Shown here piece by piece: positions 18,704 through 28,829 of a DNA stretch of 64,000 nucleotides (the stretch's first letter is position 1; the number at the start of each line of letters is the position of its first letter). The position numbers and the translations under genes are program-made. The notes under the pieces are model-generated. The model searched no databases. It had not been told where the DNA came from and saw nothing but the letters and a program-made list of their open reading frames with translations. The DNA comes from Trichomonas vaginalis G3 (lineage: Eukaryota > Parabasalia > Trichomonadida > Trichomonadidae). Location: NCBI RefSeq assembly GCF_026262505.1, contig NC_067206.1:2294001-2358000 (forward strand), written 5' to 3'.

Positions 18704-21700
18704 TTATTTTTCTTCCTCATTTTCATCATCCTTTTCAACATTTTCCTCGTCATTCTCACTCTCATCTGATCCATCCTCACCATCATTAGCTCCAGTTCTT
18801 TCATTGTATTTCTTTGAGAACATTTCCGCCTTTGACGGGTATTCTTTAATTACTTGTTCCTTGTACTCATCAATTATGTCCTGTGGAATGAACAGCTCTG
18901 GTTTCTTTCCATCGACGTAATCCTTTATCATCCTCAGCACATGCCTTGCAACACCTTTAGGATTCCTTCCTGGCAGCACATCAGCGATCTTCTTCCACTT
19001 GTACTTCGACATCTTGTTGAAAATCAGCTGCTGGATTATGACTTTTTCCTCTTCAACAGTCCACTGCATGTGAACTCCTTTCGCCTTGCATTCTTGGGCC
19101 AAAGAAGGAGGTGGTGGAGCTGGATTTATCTGCTTCAGCTGCAACAGACGAAGTGTCAGCAGTGAGTTGATGATTTCCTGTTCCTTTGTCAGTGGTTTTC
19201 CGTCACTCATTTTCGCATTTTGCATCAAAAGCTGTTGGACTTGGTTGTAATCGAGCATGTTGATCTGGGCATGGCGCATTAATAGCTGCTGAGTTAAACT
19301 AGGAGGTTTCAGAGGTGGCGGCGGAATTGGCATTTTGGCCTTTCTCGGCTGAGGAGTGTGAGTGGTATCCTGATGAGCCCATTCAGGAACAACTGGTTTT
19401 CTTGGCGTATTCGGTGGATTTGTTGAGCTTTTGTTAGTTTTTTGAGTCTCAGAATCTGAATCTTTTACACTTTTTGATGCTGGAGGCTGTGAATTACTTT
19501 GTAAGGCCATCTTCTGCTTAAGATACTCGAAATCAATGGGAGGCTGTGGGGCTTTTCCGTATTTGGTTTCAAAATCGGCTTTGAGAGGGTTCTTTGGTTT
19601 TGCTTTTGGAGGAAGTGGTGTCTGTATGTACTGAGATACAGTTGCTATTGGTTTTGTTGGGGTTTCGATGAGAGATGAATTATTATTTTTCGGTTTTTGC
19701 TTTTCTTCTGTTTCTGGAAATTCTGTTGATATCAAAACCGGATCGGAAATGTCTTCTTCCTCTTCTTCTTTCTTTACTGGCTCTTTCTCTTCAGGTTTTG
19801 CCGAAATTTCTGAATCTTCACTTGCCAAATTAATCAAATTCGAATCAATACCATCGGATTCTCCTGATTTGATCTGCAGAGATAACAAATTGTCAGTATC
19901 TATCATGTCATCGCTCTTTTTATCTTCAGATTTCTTTATATCCTCTGAAATAAGAATCGGCTCGCCATCATCTGCTTCTTCATCATCTTTGCTTGTGTCA
20001 TCTGTGCTTTCTTTTGGAGTTTCTTCAACTTTTTGGATTTGAAGTGCAGAACTTGGGGAATTTTGCTGTTTTGGAAGATTCTGAGACAAACGAGCCAATA
20101 ACAGTTTGGCCCCAGGACTGATATTTGGATCATTAATGGCCTGGCCGATGGCTTCTTTTGAATTCGCCAAATCCTTGTAAAATTGCGAAGGTTGAATTGA
20201 TTCTTTTGGTTTTTGGTCGGATAAACTTGTATTACTGGCAGAATTTTTAGTATCTTTCACAGAATTATCTGAATTTTCGGAATTCTGGGCTTCTTTCAAT
20301 GCACTCTGTGTTTCATTAGCTAATCCATTACTTGTACTGCTTAGTTGTGTAGATTTTTGTTTGAATCCAAGATTAAAACTTGGATTTTGAGTTGAAACGC
20401 TCGTATTTGTATTTATTTGATTCGAAATCTGTTGTATAGGTGTATTCGGTTGTTTGTTGCTTGGCGGCTGTGGTGTATTTTGAGTTTTTTGATTTTGATT
20501 ATTCGAAACCTGAGAATTGACAGGCTTTTGCATAGATATATTCTGTTGAGCGTTGTTCTGATTTATCTGCTGTATCAGATAAGCCTCTCTCTGTTTCTGG
20601 TAAGAAGCTGTCGTTTGGTTACTCGCTGCATTGATTTGAGCTGTAGAGACTGCGGTGTTGAGTGGCTGCTGGGTATTTTGAGCTTGTTGTTGGTTCTTTG
20701 CTGCGATTTTGGAAAAGATCGAGAAATTTTCGATTTCTTGCGGGCTTTGAATGAATTGTTTGTATTTAAGGGCATCTTCAAGCGAAATTCCTCCGACATT
20801 TTTAATAATTCTGATTAAGTTATTTAAGTAAATTGGGAGGCCAATTTTATCATAGCCTGGATCGAACATGGCACAAGAAGGGGACTTGTTAAGAAAAGAC
20901 TCGAGTTGTGGAGAAGATTTCAAAAATCTTTTCACATTTTTCCATTTTGTGGAAGATTCGTTACTTTTCTTGAGTATAATATCAACCTTTTGGCCAATGA
21001 TTCCAAGGTGGTACATTTCTGACAAAAACCTTTCTTCATGATAAGTCCATTTTGTTCCGAGTTGATTTCGACCGGACATCATTCGGCAAATGGTATTTAG
21101 TATCCAGACAAGATAGCCTTTCGTATAACCGGGAAATAGTTTTACGACTTCATCAATATTTCCTTTTTTATCTTTATATTCTTGCACGAGAAGTTTGCAA
21201 TCTAAGGTAGTACGCGGAAGATTTGAATTAAGTTGCTCTATAAACGTGATATAGTTCATATCTTCTGAAATTCCGTTTTCTAAAAGATAAACAATTTGAG
21301 GAGATAACGATAATGAAGAATAAAGTTCTGATTGTGGCTTTAATTGACGGAAGTTTATTCCTGGGCTTTGAGCTGAAATCTGGGGTAATTTTATTCCGTT
21401 TCCTTGCTGATTTGTACTATTCCATGAGCTAGCATTACTTATTGCACCTTGAGAATTAGTCTGCATATTTGTCATTCCTTGGAGTAAAAGTCGAATAGCT
21501 TTTTCAGTTTCATAATTGGATTCCATGAGAGCCGCGTATACGTTTCTGATTGGAAATCCCATATTAACCAGATATTGAACCCTTGTTAGGATATCTGGTG
21601 GCGGTTCAACAGCAATTCGATTTTGATCACGAGCAACATCAAGAAATTGGCAATCAAGAGGAGTACTTCCTTGCGAAGAAATGTTTTTCAATACAAAATC

Positions 21701-21856
21701 ATCGGGAAGAATTTTATCTTGGAAGCTGATTTGAATACAATTTGCTGGAATTAAGACAATTTTCGATATCTGTCTCTTTGCTTGATCAACAGATGAATTC
21801 TGATTGACATTTAGGGCGACAACTTCTTCAATTGGCTTCCCTAAATGAAAAAGCAT
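18704..21856 (-). CDS. UBL-UBA-SANT/Myb-like nuclear protein
   Basis: 1050 residues. Residues 1-75 look ubiquitin-like; 88-127 form a UBA domain (VQYLVNMGFPIRNVYAAL with ETEKAIRLLL). A SANT/Myb-like domain is at 267-312 (KWTYHEERFLSEMYHLG). A long Gln/Asn/Ser/Pro-rich, probably disordered region fills about 385-900. A second SANT/Myb-like domain lies at 930-980 (QWTVEEEKVIIQQL, KWKKIADVLPGRNP), followed by a strongly acidic tail. Ubiquitin binding combined with chromatin or DNA reading suggests a chromatin-associated role, but the exact complex is not evident. The combination is unusual outside trichomonads. Confidence 0.85.
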   Translation of the reverse strand: MLFHLGKPIEEVVALNVNQNSSVDQAKRQISKIVLIPANCIQISFQDKILPDDFVLKNISSQGSTPLDCQFLDVARDQNRIAVEPPPDILTRVQYLVNMGFPIRNVYAALMESNYETEKAIRLLLQGMTNMQTNSQGAISNASSWNSTNQQGNGIKLPQISAQSPGINFRQLKPQSELYSSLSLSPQIVYLLENGISEDMNYITFIEQLNSNLPRTTLDCKLLVQEYKDKKGNIDEVVKLFPGYTKGYLVWILNTICRMMSGRNQLGTKWTYHEERFLSEMYHLGIIGQKVDIILKKSNESSTKWKNVKRFLKSSPQLESFLNKSPSCAMFDPGYDKIGLPIYLNNLIRIIKNVGGISLEDALKYKQFIQSPQEIENFSIFSKIAAKNQQQAQNTQQPLNTAVSTAQINAASNQTTASYQKQREAYLIQQINQNNAQQNISMQKPVNSQVSNNQNQKTQNTPQPPSNKQPNTPIQQISNQINTNTSVSTQNPSFNLGFKQKSTQLSSTSNGLANETQSALKEAQNSENSDNSVKDTKNSASNTSLSDQKPKESIQPSQFYKDLANSKEAIGQAINDPNISPGAKLLLARLSQNLPKQQNSPSSALQIQKVEETPKESTDDTSKDDEEADDGEPILISEDIKKSEDKKSDDMIDTDNLLSLQIKSGESDGIDSNLINLASEDSEISAKPEEKEPVKKEEEEEDISDPVLISTEFPETEEKQKPKNNNSSLIETPTKPIATVSQYIQTPLPPKAKPKNPLKADFETKYGKAPQPPIDFEYLKQKMALQSNSQPPASKSVKDSDSETQKTNKSSTNPPNTPRKPVVPEWAHQDTTHTPQPRKAKMPIPPPPLKPPSLTQQLLMRHAQINMLDYNQVQQLLMQNAKMSDGKPLTKEQEIINSLLTLRLLQLKQINPAPPPPSLAQECKAKGVHMQWTVEEEKVIIQQLIFNKMSKYKWKKIADVLPGRNPKGVARHVLRMIKDYVDGKKPELFIPQDIIDEYKEQVIKEYPSKAEMFSKKYNERTGANDGEDGSDESENDEENVEKDDENEEEK

Positions 21857-22059
21857 AAGAAACGAATGTTTGACACGATAATAAAAAAATTTGGCTGAAA
21901 TTTACAAAAATATAATCAAAACAATTAATAAATGAATGATCATATTTAATATTCAATAATTCATTAAGTGAGGTTATCAAATTTTCCATATTCAAAGGAA
22001 TCTCAAGTAAAAACTTTTTTCAATTTTTCATAAATAATCAACCAGAAACTTTAATAGAT

Positions 22060-23752
22060 TTAATAGAGTTGCTCGTATTCAGCCTGTGGATCGAAGAGCT
22101 GAGCCTTGAGCCAGTCCTTGAGCTCTGTGCCCTTTGGTGGGACGGCTGTAGCAAGCTCGTTCTTGATGAGGAACTTGGCAACATCGAGGGCGATGCCGAA
22201 TGAGTAGTCACGGATCTTGTTGAGTGGTGGGAGAAGGTTGCCCATATCGTGGTCTTCCTTCTTAACAAGGGAAGCAAGGGATTCAGCAGCAACTTCGAAG
22301 ACCTTGCCTGGGCAGTGGCGAGCGCGTGTTGTAACGAGGGCGTAGCCGACAGCTGGGAAGATCCAGGAGTTGTTAGCCTGGGCTGTGATTGTCTTCTTTC
22401 CGTTGACTGTCTCAACTGGGAATGGAGAGCCTGTAGCGCAGAGGGCCTTGCCATTGGACCACTGGTAGACATCGTTCAGCCTTGACTGTTGGGTTGGAAA
22501 GTGGCATGATGACTGGGCGCTCGCAGTTAGCGCATGTAGCCTGGACGATTTCCTTTGTGATGAGTCCTGGAACACCAGAAACGCCGATGACGCATGTAGC
22601 CTTGAACTTCTTGACACCCTCAAGGACGGAGCCGTAGACTTCCATGTTGTGCATGTATGGCTTGTTGAAGTCGTAGAGATCCTTACGGCCAGCATGGACC
22701 ATACCCTTGTGATCGAACATGATGATGTTCTTGTAAGCCTGTTCCTTTGTGATGCCACCGCGGGAAACAGCCATATCAACGATGAGGTTAGCAATGCCTG
22801 TAGCAGCAGAGCCAGCGCCAATGAAGATGATCTTCTGGTTCTTGAGATCTGGAACGCCTTCCATGTGTGTAGCGGAAGCGAGTGTAGCAGCAGCGACGGC
22901 AGCTGTGCCTTCGATATCATCGTTGAAGCAGTTGCAGCGCCAGCGGAAGTGGTCGAGGAGTGTGAAAGCTGTTTCCATTTCGAAGTCTTCGAACTGGACA
23001 AGGCATGTCTCGCCAAAGACTTCCTTGACAGCGTCAACGAACTCGGCAACGAACTTTGTGTGTTCTGGGCCACGTATTCTTGGATGGCGCCAGCCGTGGT
23101 AGAGTGGGTCGGCAAGGATTTCCTTGCGGTCTGTACCCATATCTAACTGGACTGGGAGTGTCTGGTCTGGGTTAACCTGACCGATGAGTGTGTAGAGCAT
23201 AAGCTTGCCGACTGGGATACCAAGGCCGGAAGCACCGAGATCACCGAGACCGAGAATACGGCCAGCATCTGTAACGACGATGCAGCGGATGTCCTGGCGT
23301 GGGTAGTTGCGGAGGATGTCCTTGATCTTGCCAGAGTCTTCTGGTGTGATGTAGATGCCACGGTATGACTGGCGGTGTGTAGCCCACTTCTGGCAGGCTT
23401 CACCAACTGTTGGTGTGTAGAGAACTGGCATTGTCTCCTCTGGTGGGTGTGTGAAGAGGAATCTCCAGAAGGACTGTGAGTTTTTCTCACGCTCGTTAGC
23501 GAGGAAGATGTACTTGAGGAGTGGTGTTGGCATTAATTCGAACTGGCGGCGGATACGAGCAGCTTGTTCATCCTTTGTGAAGACCTTGTATGGGAGAAGG
23601 CCGCGGAGGTTAAGGCGGTCACGTTCCTCCTTTGTGAAGGCAGAACCCTTGGAAAGATCACCATCCTGAAGGAGTGTCATGCCTGTCTTGAGGGTTGGGA
23701 CCTTAGCCCTGCAGATGTTGCGGACTGGAACAGAGACTGAAGATGTGAGCAT
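22060..23752 (-). pseudogene. Hydrogenosomal malic enzyme (AP65-type), frame broken in this sequence
   Basis: Oxidatively decarboxylates malate to pyruvate, feeding the hydrogenosome with NADH. The N-terminus MLTSSVSVPVRN is the known type of hydrogenosomal targeting presequence. The malic domain has YTPTVGEACQKW (112-123) and the catalytic lysine region IPVGKLMLY (K183). CFNDDIEGTAA (275-285) is a metal-binding signature. The NAD-binding loop is IIFIGAGSAATGIA (308-321). The main frame runs to about 22,485; from there the conserved C-terminal third (KALCATGSPFP, NSWIFPAVGYA) continues in another frame to the stop at 22060, so a small indel interrupts the gene near SNPTVKAE. Codon use is strongly G/C-rich at third positions, as for highly expressed genes. 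T. vaginalis has several copies, so this may be a dead paralogue or an error. Confidence 0.9.
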
Positions 23753-23757
23753 CTTTA

Positions 23758-23770
23758 ATCTGAAATGAAA
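23758..23770 (-). promoter_or_regulatory. Initiator (Inr) of the malic enzyme gene
   Basis: On the minus strand TCATTTCAG lies about 12 bases before the ATG. It matches the T. vaginalis initiator consensus TCAYW, whose A marks the transcription start. Confidence 0.7.
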
Positions 23771-24920
23771 TGATTCCGATCGATGAGATAAATCAATAAA
23801 TTGTTGTCAGCGGTGACCAGTGATCTCTCAAATATTGGCCTAGCTCTCAATTTTTGAGGGTGGATTGCATAGCGTTGATTCAATTAAAAATTACTTCACT
23901 TCATCCAAACTGTACATAAGATATAGATTCGAATTTTAACTGAATTTTTTTGCCCATCCGATTTTCAATAAGTTCATTTTTCCATTCAATTCTGAACATC
24001 GAATTATTTTGGAATTAGCATTCCAATTAATTGGTACATGTATTTCTGCATTTAAAATTCAGTTTCGTCAATTCTTCAGAATTGATTATCGAAGTACTGA
24101 CAGTTTTAGCGTTTTTACAGGAAGCAATATATTTAAACTAGCGGATTAATATTGTTAAATTTGATCATGATCTTCAATTTTTTGACATCCAAAATGCAAT
24201 CATCCATAACACTAATATGAACCGAACAAAAGTGTAATAACTATCATCACTATGTAGAGCCAATATCGATTGTTATGAAATGAAAGCTTTTCTACAATCA
24301 CATCAATTAATATCGAAATTATATTCTTATCTCGTCAACAGAAATCTGAAATTCTGCTATTCCCGATTTTAATTTTAGTAGGAATGAATTTGTTGTTTAA
24401 TGATTTCCTCAGTTTCATATTTTTTAAAGTGAGTTCCGAAAAGAATTTCAAAAAAGGACAACGGCAATTATATAACTTTAGCACCGTGAATTTGGCCTAT
24501 TTGCCATACGGAATGACGATTTATTTCTATTTTTCGATATTTATAAATATTCAGTTTGTTTTTAAAATTGAAGCTGCAAAAATTATTACTAGCTCAAGTG
24601 TATTGTTTTCCCATCTTTGCTCCCTTATATTACTTACTTTAGAATTCCACTTTTATTTTATAAATTTGATATTTTTCTTTTTAAAATGTGGAACTATATT
24701 TAAAATTGATTTTGCTGCTTGTATTCTTTTTCCGAATACTGTAACTCGTTCGACAATTGATGAATTTGTTCAAATGCTAGCAAAAATGTCCTCATTATTA
24801 AATTGAATATACAAAACTACATCTAATTGTATTGTTGCATCAATGCACAATTCTGGTTAACTAAAACGATGAAGTGTAACAGAATTTGACGTCAGATTGA
24901 CACTTTTTTCTAATTTCTAA
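23771..24920. other. Intergenic region with one doubtful ORF
   Basis: About 1.1 kb between the divergent malic enzyme and BspA-like genes. A 140-codon plus-strand frame (24384-24806) is Phe/Leu-rich and looks like the antisense of AT-rich DNA. The minus strand here also reads as protein-like pieces, but with about nine stops. Neither is supported as a gene. Confidence 0.4.
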
Positions 24921-27410
24921 ATGCTTTTTGCTCTTTTTTCGGATGTCTTTTCTGCACCAGCATATACATTAAAGTCTGGTGTCCTTACTATTAGTGGATC
25001 CGGCGAGGTAACCAGAAAAGATGTCGAAAATGCTGTTCAAAACTCTGATTTATACCAAATCGATGTTGGTGACGGAATTACATCTATTCAAAGCGGCGCT
25101 TTTTCAAATTATTCGAAACTAGTATACTCGCATATCAATGCTCAAATTACTTCCATTCCAAATAATCTTCATGAAAATTGTGTGAAGCTTTTAACATTTA
25201 AAGCTCCAGCAACTGTCAAAACTATTGGTGCCTTCGCATTCTACAACTGCCAGAGCCTCACAACTTTCGAATATCCCGATGTTTTAGCAATATTCAATTA
25301 TAAATCTTTCTTCAAATGCGAAAATCTCGAAAATGTCACAAAATACTCTACCAGCACTCCCCTCTCAGCTGATTTCGAATCAACAATTCGTCCTTCAGCG
25401 TTTGCAAACTGTACTAGTTTGAAGTTCTTCGATTTCCCTACTAATGTTGTCAACATCTCAGATTCTGCATTCCGTTTTTGCAGATCCCTTAATTCCTCTA
25501 CATTCCCAACGACAATTCGCCATCTAGGAAATTATTCCTTCGACGGCTGTTCTTCCCTTGGAAATCTCAACCTCTCCAGCATCAAGAGAATTGGCGCCAA
25601 CGCCTTCTCCTATTGCACATCCATCCAGAAACTCAACATTGGCGATGATTGTGTCTACATCGGCGACTGGGCTTTCAAAAACTGCGAAACACTGGAAGAT
25701 TTCACTACAAACATTCCTGCCGGCATCAGCTACATCGGAAATGGCTCTTTCGCATACACTTATAACTTGCTCTCGTTTGCATTCCCATACAACTGCCACA
25801 GAGTCAGTCCTTACGTTCTTATGAACTCCTGCATTGAGTCTGTCATCATCCTCAGCACCGTCAGGACTATTGGCGAGTACGCTTTTTCCCGCTGCAAGAA
25901 ACTGTCGAATGTTGCATTTGTAGACCTTGAAACAGAAGGTATCACAGACATCTACAAGTTTGCATTCGCGTACTGCGAGCAGATCATTGTTGTCCGCTTC
26001 AACAACTACCTGAAGAACGTTCACGAGGGCGCTTTCCTGGGATGCCGCAGCCTGGAGACATTCCACGTCACAGAGAACTTGAAGAATATCTCTCCTTTGG
26101 TTTTCTCTGAGTGCAATTCGATCCACAACTTCACAGTCAACGAAAATAATCCCAACTACGCACTCGGTCCTGATGGAGCCATCTATGACAAGGAGCTGAA
26201 GAAACTCGTCGTGTATCCAACAGCTGCCAACAACCCCATCCCAAAACTTCCACCGTCAGTCACAGTTTTCATGGACTCCGCTTTTAGAGGCTGCACTGAA
26301 ATTGACACTGTCGAAATTCCAGATACAGTCACTCAAATTGGCAAGGGTTGTTTTCAGAACTCATCTATAACTTCCATTGTCTTCCCAGCGAGATTTGAGA
26401 AGATTGAGTCGTATACGTTCAACAGCTGCAAGAAGCTGAAGACTCTCAAATTCCAGGACGGATCCAAACTCACTAGCATCAACGAGCACTGCTTCGAGGG
26501 CTGCTACTCGTTGCAGGACTTCAACATGCCAGAGACAGTCACCCACATCGGAACTTGCTGCTTCAAAGGCTGCCAGTTGCTGACAGGCATCAAGTTCGAC
26601 AAGGTGAAGGAGATAATGCCATCGGCATTTGAAGACTGCAAAGCACTCAAATTCGCAAACTTGCAATCTCTGAAGTTTGTCCAATCCAAGGCGTTCCACA
26701 ACTGCTACAACATCAACGAAGTAATTCTCGGCCCTGGTGTCCAGTACATCTACAAGCAGGCATTCAGTTTCTGCGTGAATTTGAAGCAGATTGCACTTCC
26801 AAAAGGATTAGTCAGTCTCGGTCCAAGCTGCTTTGCAAACTGCACTTCATTGGAATCAATGGACATTCCAGCGACAGTCAAGGAGTTCCAAAGCCAGATC
26901 TTCTCCGGATGCACTAAATTAGTCAAGGTTACAATTCGTGGTCCAGTTCAGGAGATGCTCGAATCTGCATTTGAGGACTGCTCCAGCCTTGTTGAAGTCG
27001 ATTTCCTCAACAACATCTTCCAGATTTCTGAAGACGCATTTTCAGGCAACTTGACCAATTTGAAGAACGTCACTTACTGCGGAACAGTTCACATCGAGAC
27101 ACCATTCCTCGAATCAGTGAGACACAACAAGGGCTTCCACGTCTACGTCGGCAGTTACTACAGCAACTCTTTGTTTGCTGGAATCACTACTTCGAATGCA
27201 GAAGGATGCGTAGTTCCGCCCAGTGAAACGCCTACTCCTGCAGACTCGCAAAAGAACGGATTGAAGGGATGGCAAATAGGACTGATTGCAGCATCCGGCG
27301 CAATCGTTTTAATTGTCGTCACTGTCATCATCGCCGTCTGCGTAATGAAGGCTGCTGGATTCCGCAGGAAGGAAACACTCACTGAGTCCCTCTTGACTCA
27401 AACAGTTTAA
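24921..27410 (+). CDS. BspA-like leucine-rich repeat surface protein
   Basis: 829 residues. A short hydrophobic leader (MLFALFSDVFSA) is followed by about thirty TpLRR/BspA repeats of 23-24 residues with the pattern IgxxAFxxCxsLxxxxIPxxVxxI. Residues ~410-440 form a repeat-poor insert (NENNPNYALGPDGAIYDKELKKLVVYP) that is common in this family. A single transmembrane helix lies at about 786-808, and a 21-residue cytosolic tail (MKAAGFRRKETLTESLLTQTV) follows. Type I topology places the repeats outside the cell, where BspA-like proteins are thought to mediate adhesion to host cells or bacteria. The gene lies divergent from malic enzyme. Confidence 0.93.
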   Translation: MLFALFSDVFSAPAYTLKSGVLTISGSGEVTRKDVENAVQNSDLYQIDVGDGITSIQSGAFSNYSKLVYSHINAQITSIPNNLHENCVKLLTFKAPATVKTIGAFAFYNCQSLTTFEYPDVLAIFNYKSFFKCENLENVTKYSTSTPLSADFESTIRPSAFANCTSLKFFDFPTNVVNISDSAFRFCRSLNSSTFPTTIRHLGNYSFDGCSSLGNLNLSSIKRIGANAFSYCTSIQKLNIGDDCVYIGDWAFKNCETLEDFTTNIPAGISYIGNGSFAYTYNLLSFAFPYNCHRVSPYVLMNSCIESVIILSTVRTIGEYAFSRCKKLSNVAFVDLETEGITDIYKFAFAYCEQIIVVRFNNYLKNVHEGAFLGCRSLETFHVTENLKNISPLVFSECNSIHNFTVNENNPNYALGPDGAIYDKELKKLVVYPTAANNPIPKLPPSVTVFMDSAFRGCTEIDTVEIPDTVTQIGKGCFQNSSITSIVFPARFEKIESYTFNSCKKLKTLKFQDGSKLTSINEHCFEGCYSLQDFNMPETVTHIGTCCFKGCQLLTGIKFDKVKEIMPSAFEDCKALKFANLQSLKFVQSKAFHNCYNINEVILGPGVQYIYKQAFSFCVNLKQIALPKGLVSLGPSCFANCTSLESMDIPATVKEFQSQIFSGCTKLVKVTIRGPVQEMLESAFEDCSSLVEVDFLNNIFQISEDAFSGNLTNLKNVTYCGTVHIETPFLESVRHNKGFHVYVGSYYSNSLFAGITTSNAEGCVVPPSETPTPADSQKNGLKGWQIGLIAASGAIVLIVVTVIIAVCVMKAAGFRRKETLTESLLTQTV

Positions 27411-27609
27411 ATAGAATAAAACATCTCTGTAATTTGAAATTTTTTAATAAAATTTAATGATTATTGGGTATGAAAATTAATAATTGTGTTGATAACTACA
27501 GAAGTTTAAAATAATCAACTTTATGTTTGAAATCATATAAAAAATCTTAGAAATGCCGATAATACAAATGGTATTTTACTACATGAAAATACAATATGCA
27601 TAAAAATGA

Positions 27610-28572
27610 TTAGAGTTCCTTTGGAACAATTGGATGGGAAAGAACACCGCAAACATTAGCAGCATTGTTGATGATGCGAATGTAGCCTGATTCACCCCAT
27701 GCTTCACCCCAAGAATTCCTAATTATCCAGTAATTAATTCCGGATTCAGAACCATATCCAACAAGATTTACGTAGTGATCTAACTGTGTTGGATCGCATT
27801 TCGTGTCATCATAAATACCAGACTTGTATTGCATGAATGAGTTAATGGATGCATCAATAAGAAGAGAACAGACTGATGTTTGTACGGCTTCAATTAAAGC
27901 ATCCGATGATCCTGGTTTTACTCTCTCAAATCCTGTAGTTTTTGCTACTGATTTAGTTTTATCAAACTTGCAAATAGAGGCTCTTGCAATGTACGGGTAG
28001 TCAGCAGCTGTCATGAACTTTCCTTCGTAGTTTTCTATAACGAAAGCAGCAGCGTCATCAGCGTATCCGCCCATGCATCCGTAACAAGTATCGACACAAT
28101 CAACAAGCATCTGCTCCGAGAGCTGAAGGAGTGTATTGTACGCTTGTGCCCAACGTGCTTCGACACAGCATATTGTGGAGAAGGCCCAACATAAGCCGCA
28201 TTGTCCTTGGTTGCGAATTGGATTAATTATACCTTTTGTTCTCCAATCAAAGGTTACTTCTGATGACTTTTTAGATTGTGGAGAAAACAAATGGCTGTCA
28301 TCGTTATTTTTAGAGGATACTTTACCTCCCAAGAGGGATTTGTATTCCGAATTTGTTAAAAATGAAAATTGATTTAGGGAAAGCCTATAATTTCTATTTA
28401 TAGAATTTTGTTCTTGGACAAAACGTTTATTTGCAAGAAAAATTCCAAATCTAAAATGAAATTCATCGCCAACATAGAAATTGCCTGTTTCGCGCATGAG
28501 ATCGATAAATGCTAGCTCCTCATGATACAATATTTCAAGGCTAGTTGAGAGACAAAGAAGGAAATTGATCAT
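27610..28572 (-). CDS. Papain-like cysteine protease (C1A, cathepsin L type)
   Basis: 320 residues from the ATG at 28572; the open frame extends 15 codons further upstream but only from a TTG. Signal peptide MINFLLCLSTSL, then a pro-region with an ERFNIN-like helix (HFRFGIFLANKRFVQEQN) and LSLNQFSFLTNSEY. The mature enzyme starts near VTFDWR (about 106). Catalytic residues are Cys128 (NQGQCGLCWAFS, with oxyanion-hole Gln122), His266 (LDHYVNLVGYG) and Asn286 (RNSWGEAWG). The residue before the catalytic Cys is Leu rather than the usual Ser. No C-terminal extension or membrane anchor. Such proteases are secreted or lysosomal in trichomonads and degrade host proteins. A TCAATA initiator-like run lies about 20 bases upstream. 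Confidence 0.93.
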   Translation of the reverse strand: MINFLLCLSTSLEILYHEELAFIDLMRETGNFYVGDEFHFRFGIFLANKRFVQEQNSINRNYRLSLNQFSFLTNSEYKSLLGGKVSSKNNDDSHLFSPQSKKSSEVTFDWRTKGIINPIRNQGQCGLCWAFSTICCVEARWAQAYNTLLQLSEQMLVDCVDTCYGCMGGYADDAAAFVIENYEGKFMTAADYPYIARASICKFDKTKSVAKTTGFERVKPGSSDALIEAVQTSVCSLLIDASINSFMQYKSGIYDDTKCDPTQLDHYVNLVGYGSESGINYWIIRNSWGEAWGESGYIRIINNAANVCGVLSHPIVPKEL

Positions 28573-28829
28573 TAAAAAAATAAGGTTTTTATTGAATTCA
28601 AATTTGACATTATTCAAAAAGGCGGTGGTTTATCTGATCAGAGCTTAGCATATTCATATCAAAAAGAGATAATATCAAGAAATGCAAGTATGATAAATGA
28701 ATATTAAAAAAGAAATGTCAGATATGGTATTCAATATGTTTTACTATAAAACGAACTGAATATTAAAAAGAAATGAAGAATAGGTGTATATTAATCGTTA
28801 TGAAAAATCTACTTACTCATTGGATTTCA

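Noticed and set aside
24384-24806. 140-codon plus-strand frame, and a minus-strand protein-like reading over the same region
   Set aside because: The plus-strand frame is Phe/Leu/Ile-rich like antisense of AT-rich DNA. The minus-strand reading has about nine stops, not clearly fewer than chance. Neither has a recognisable domain.
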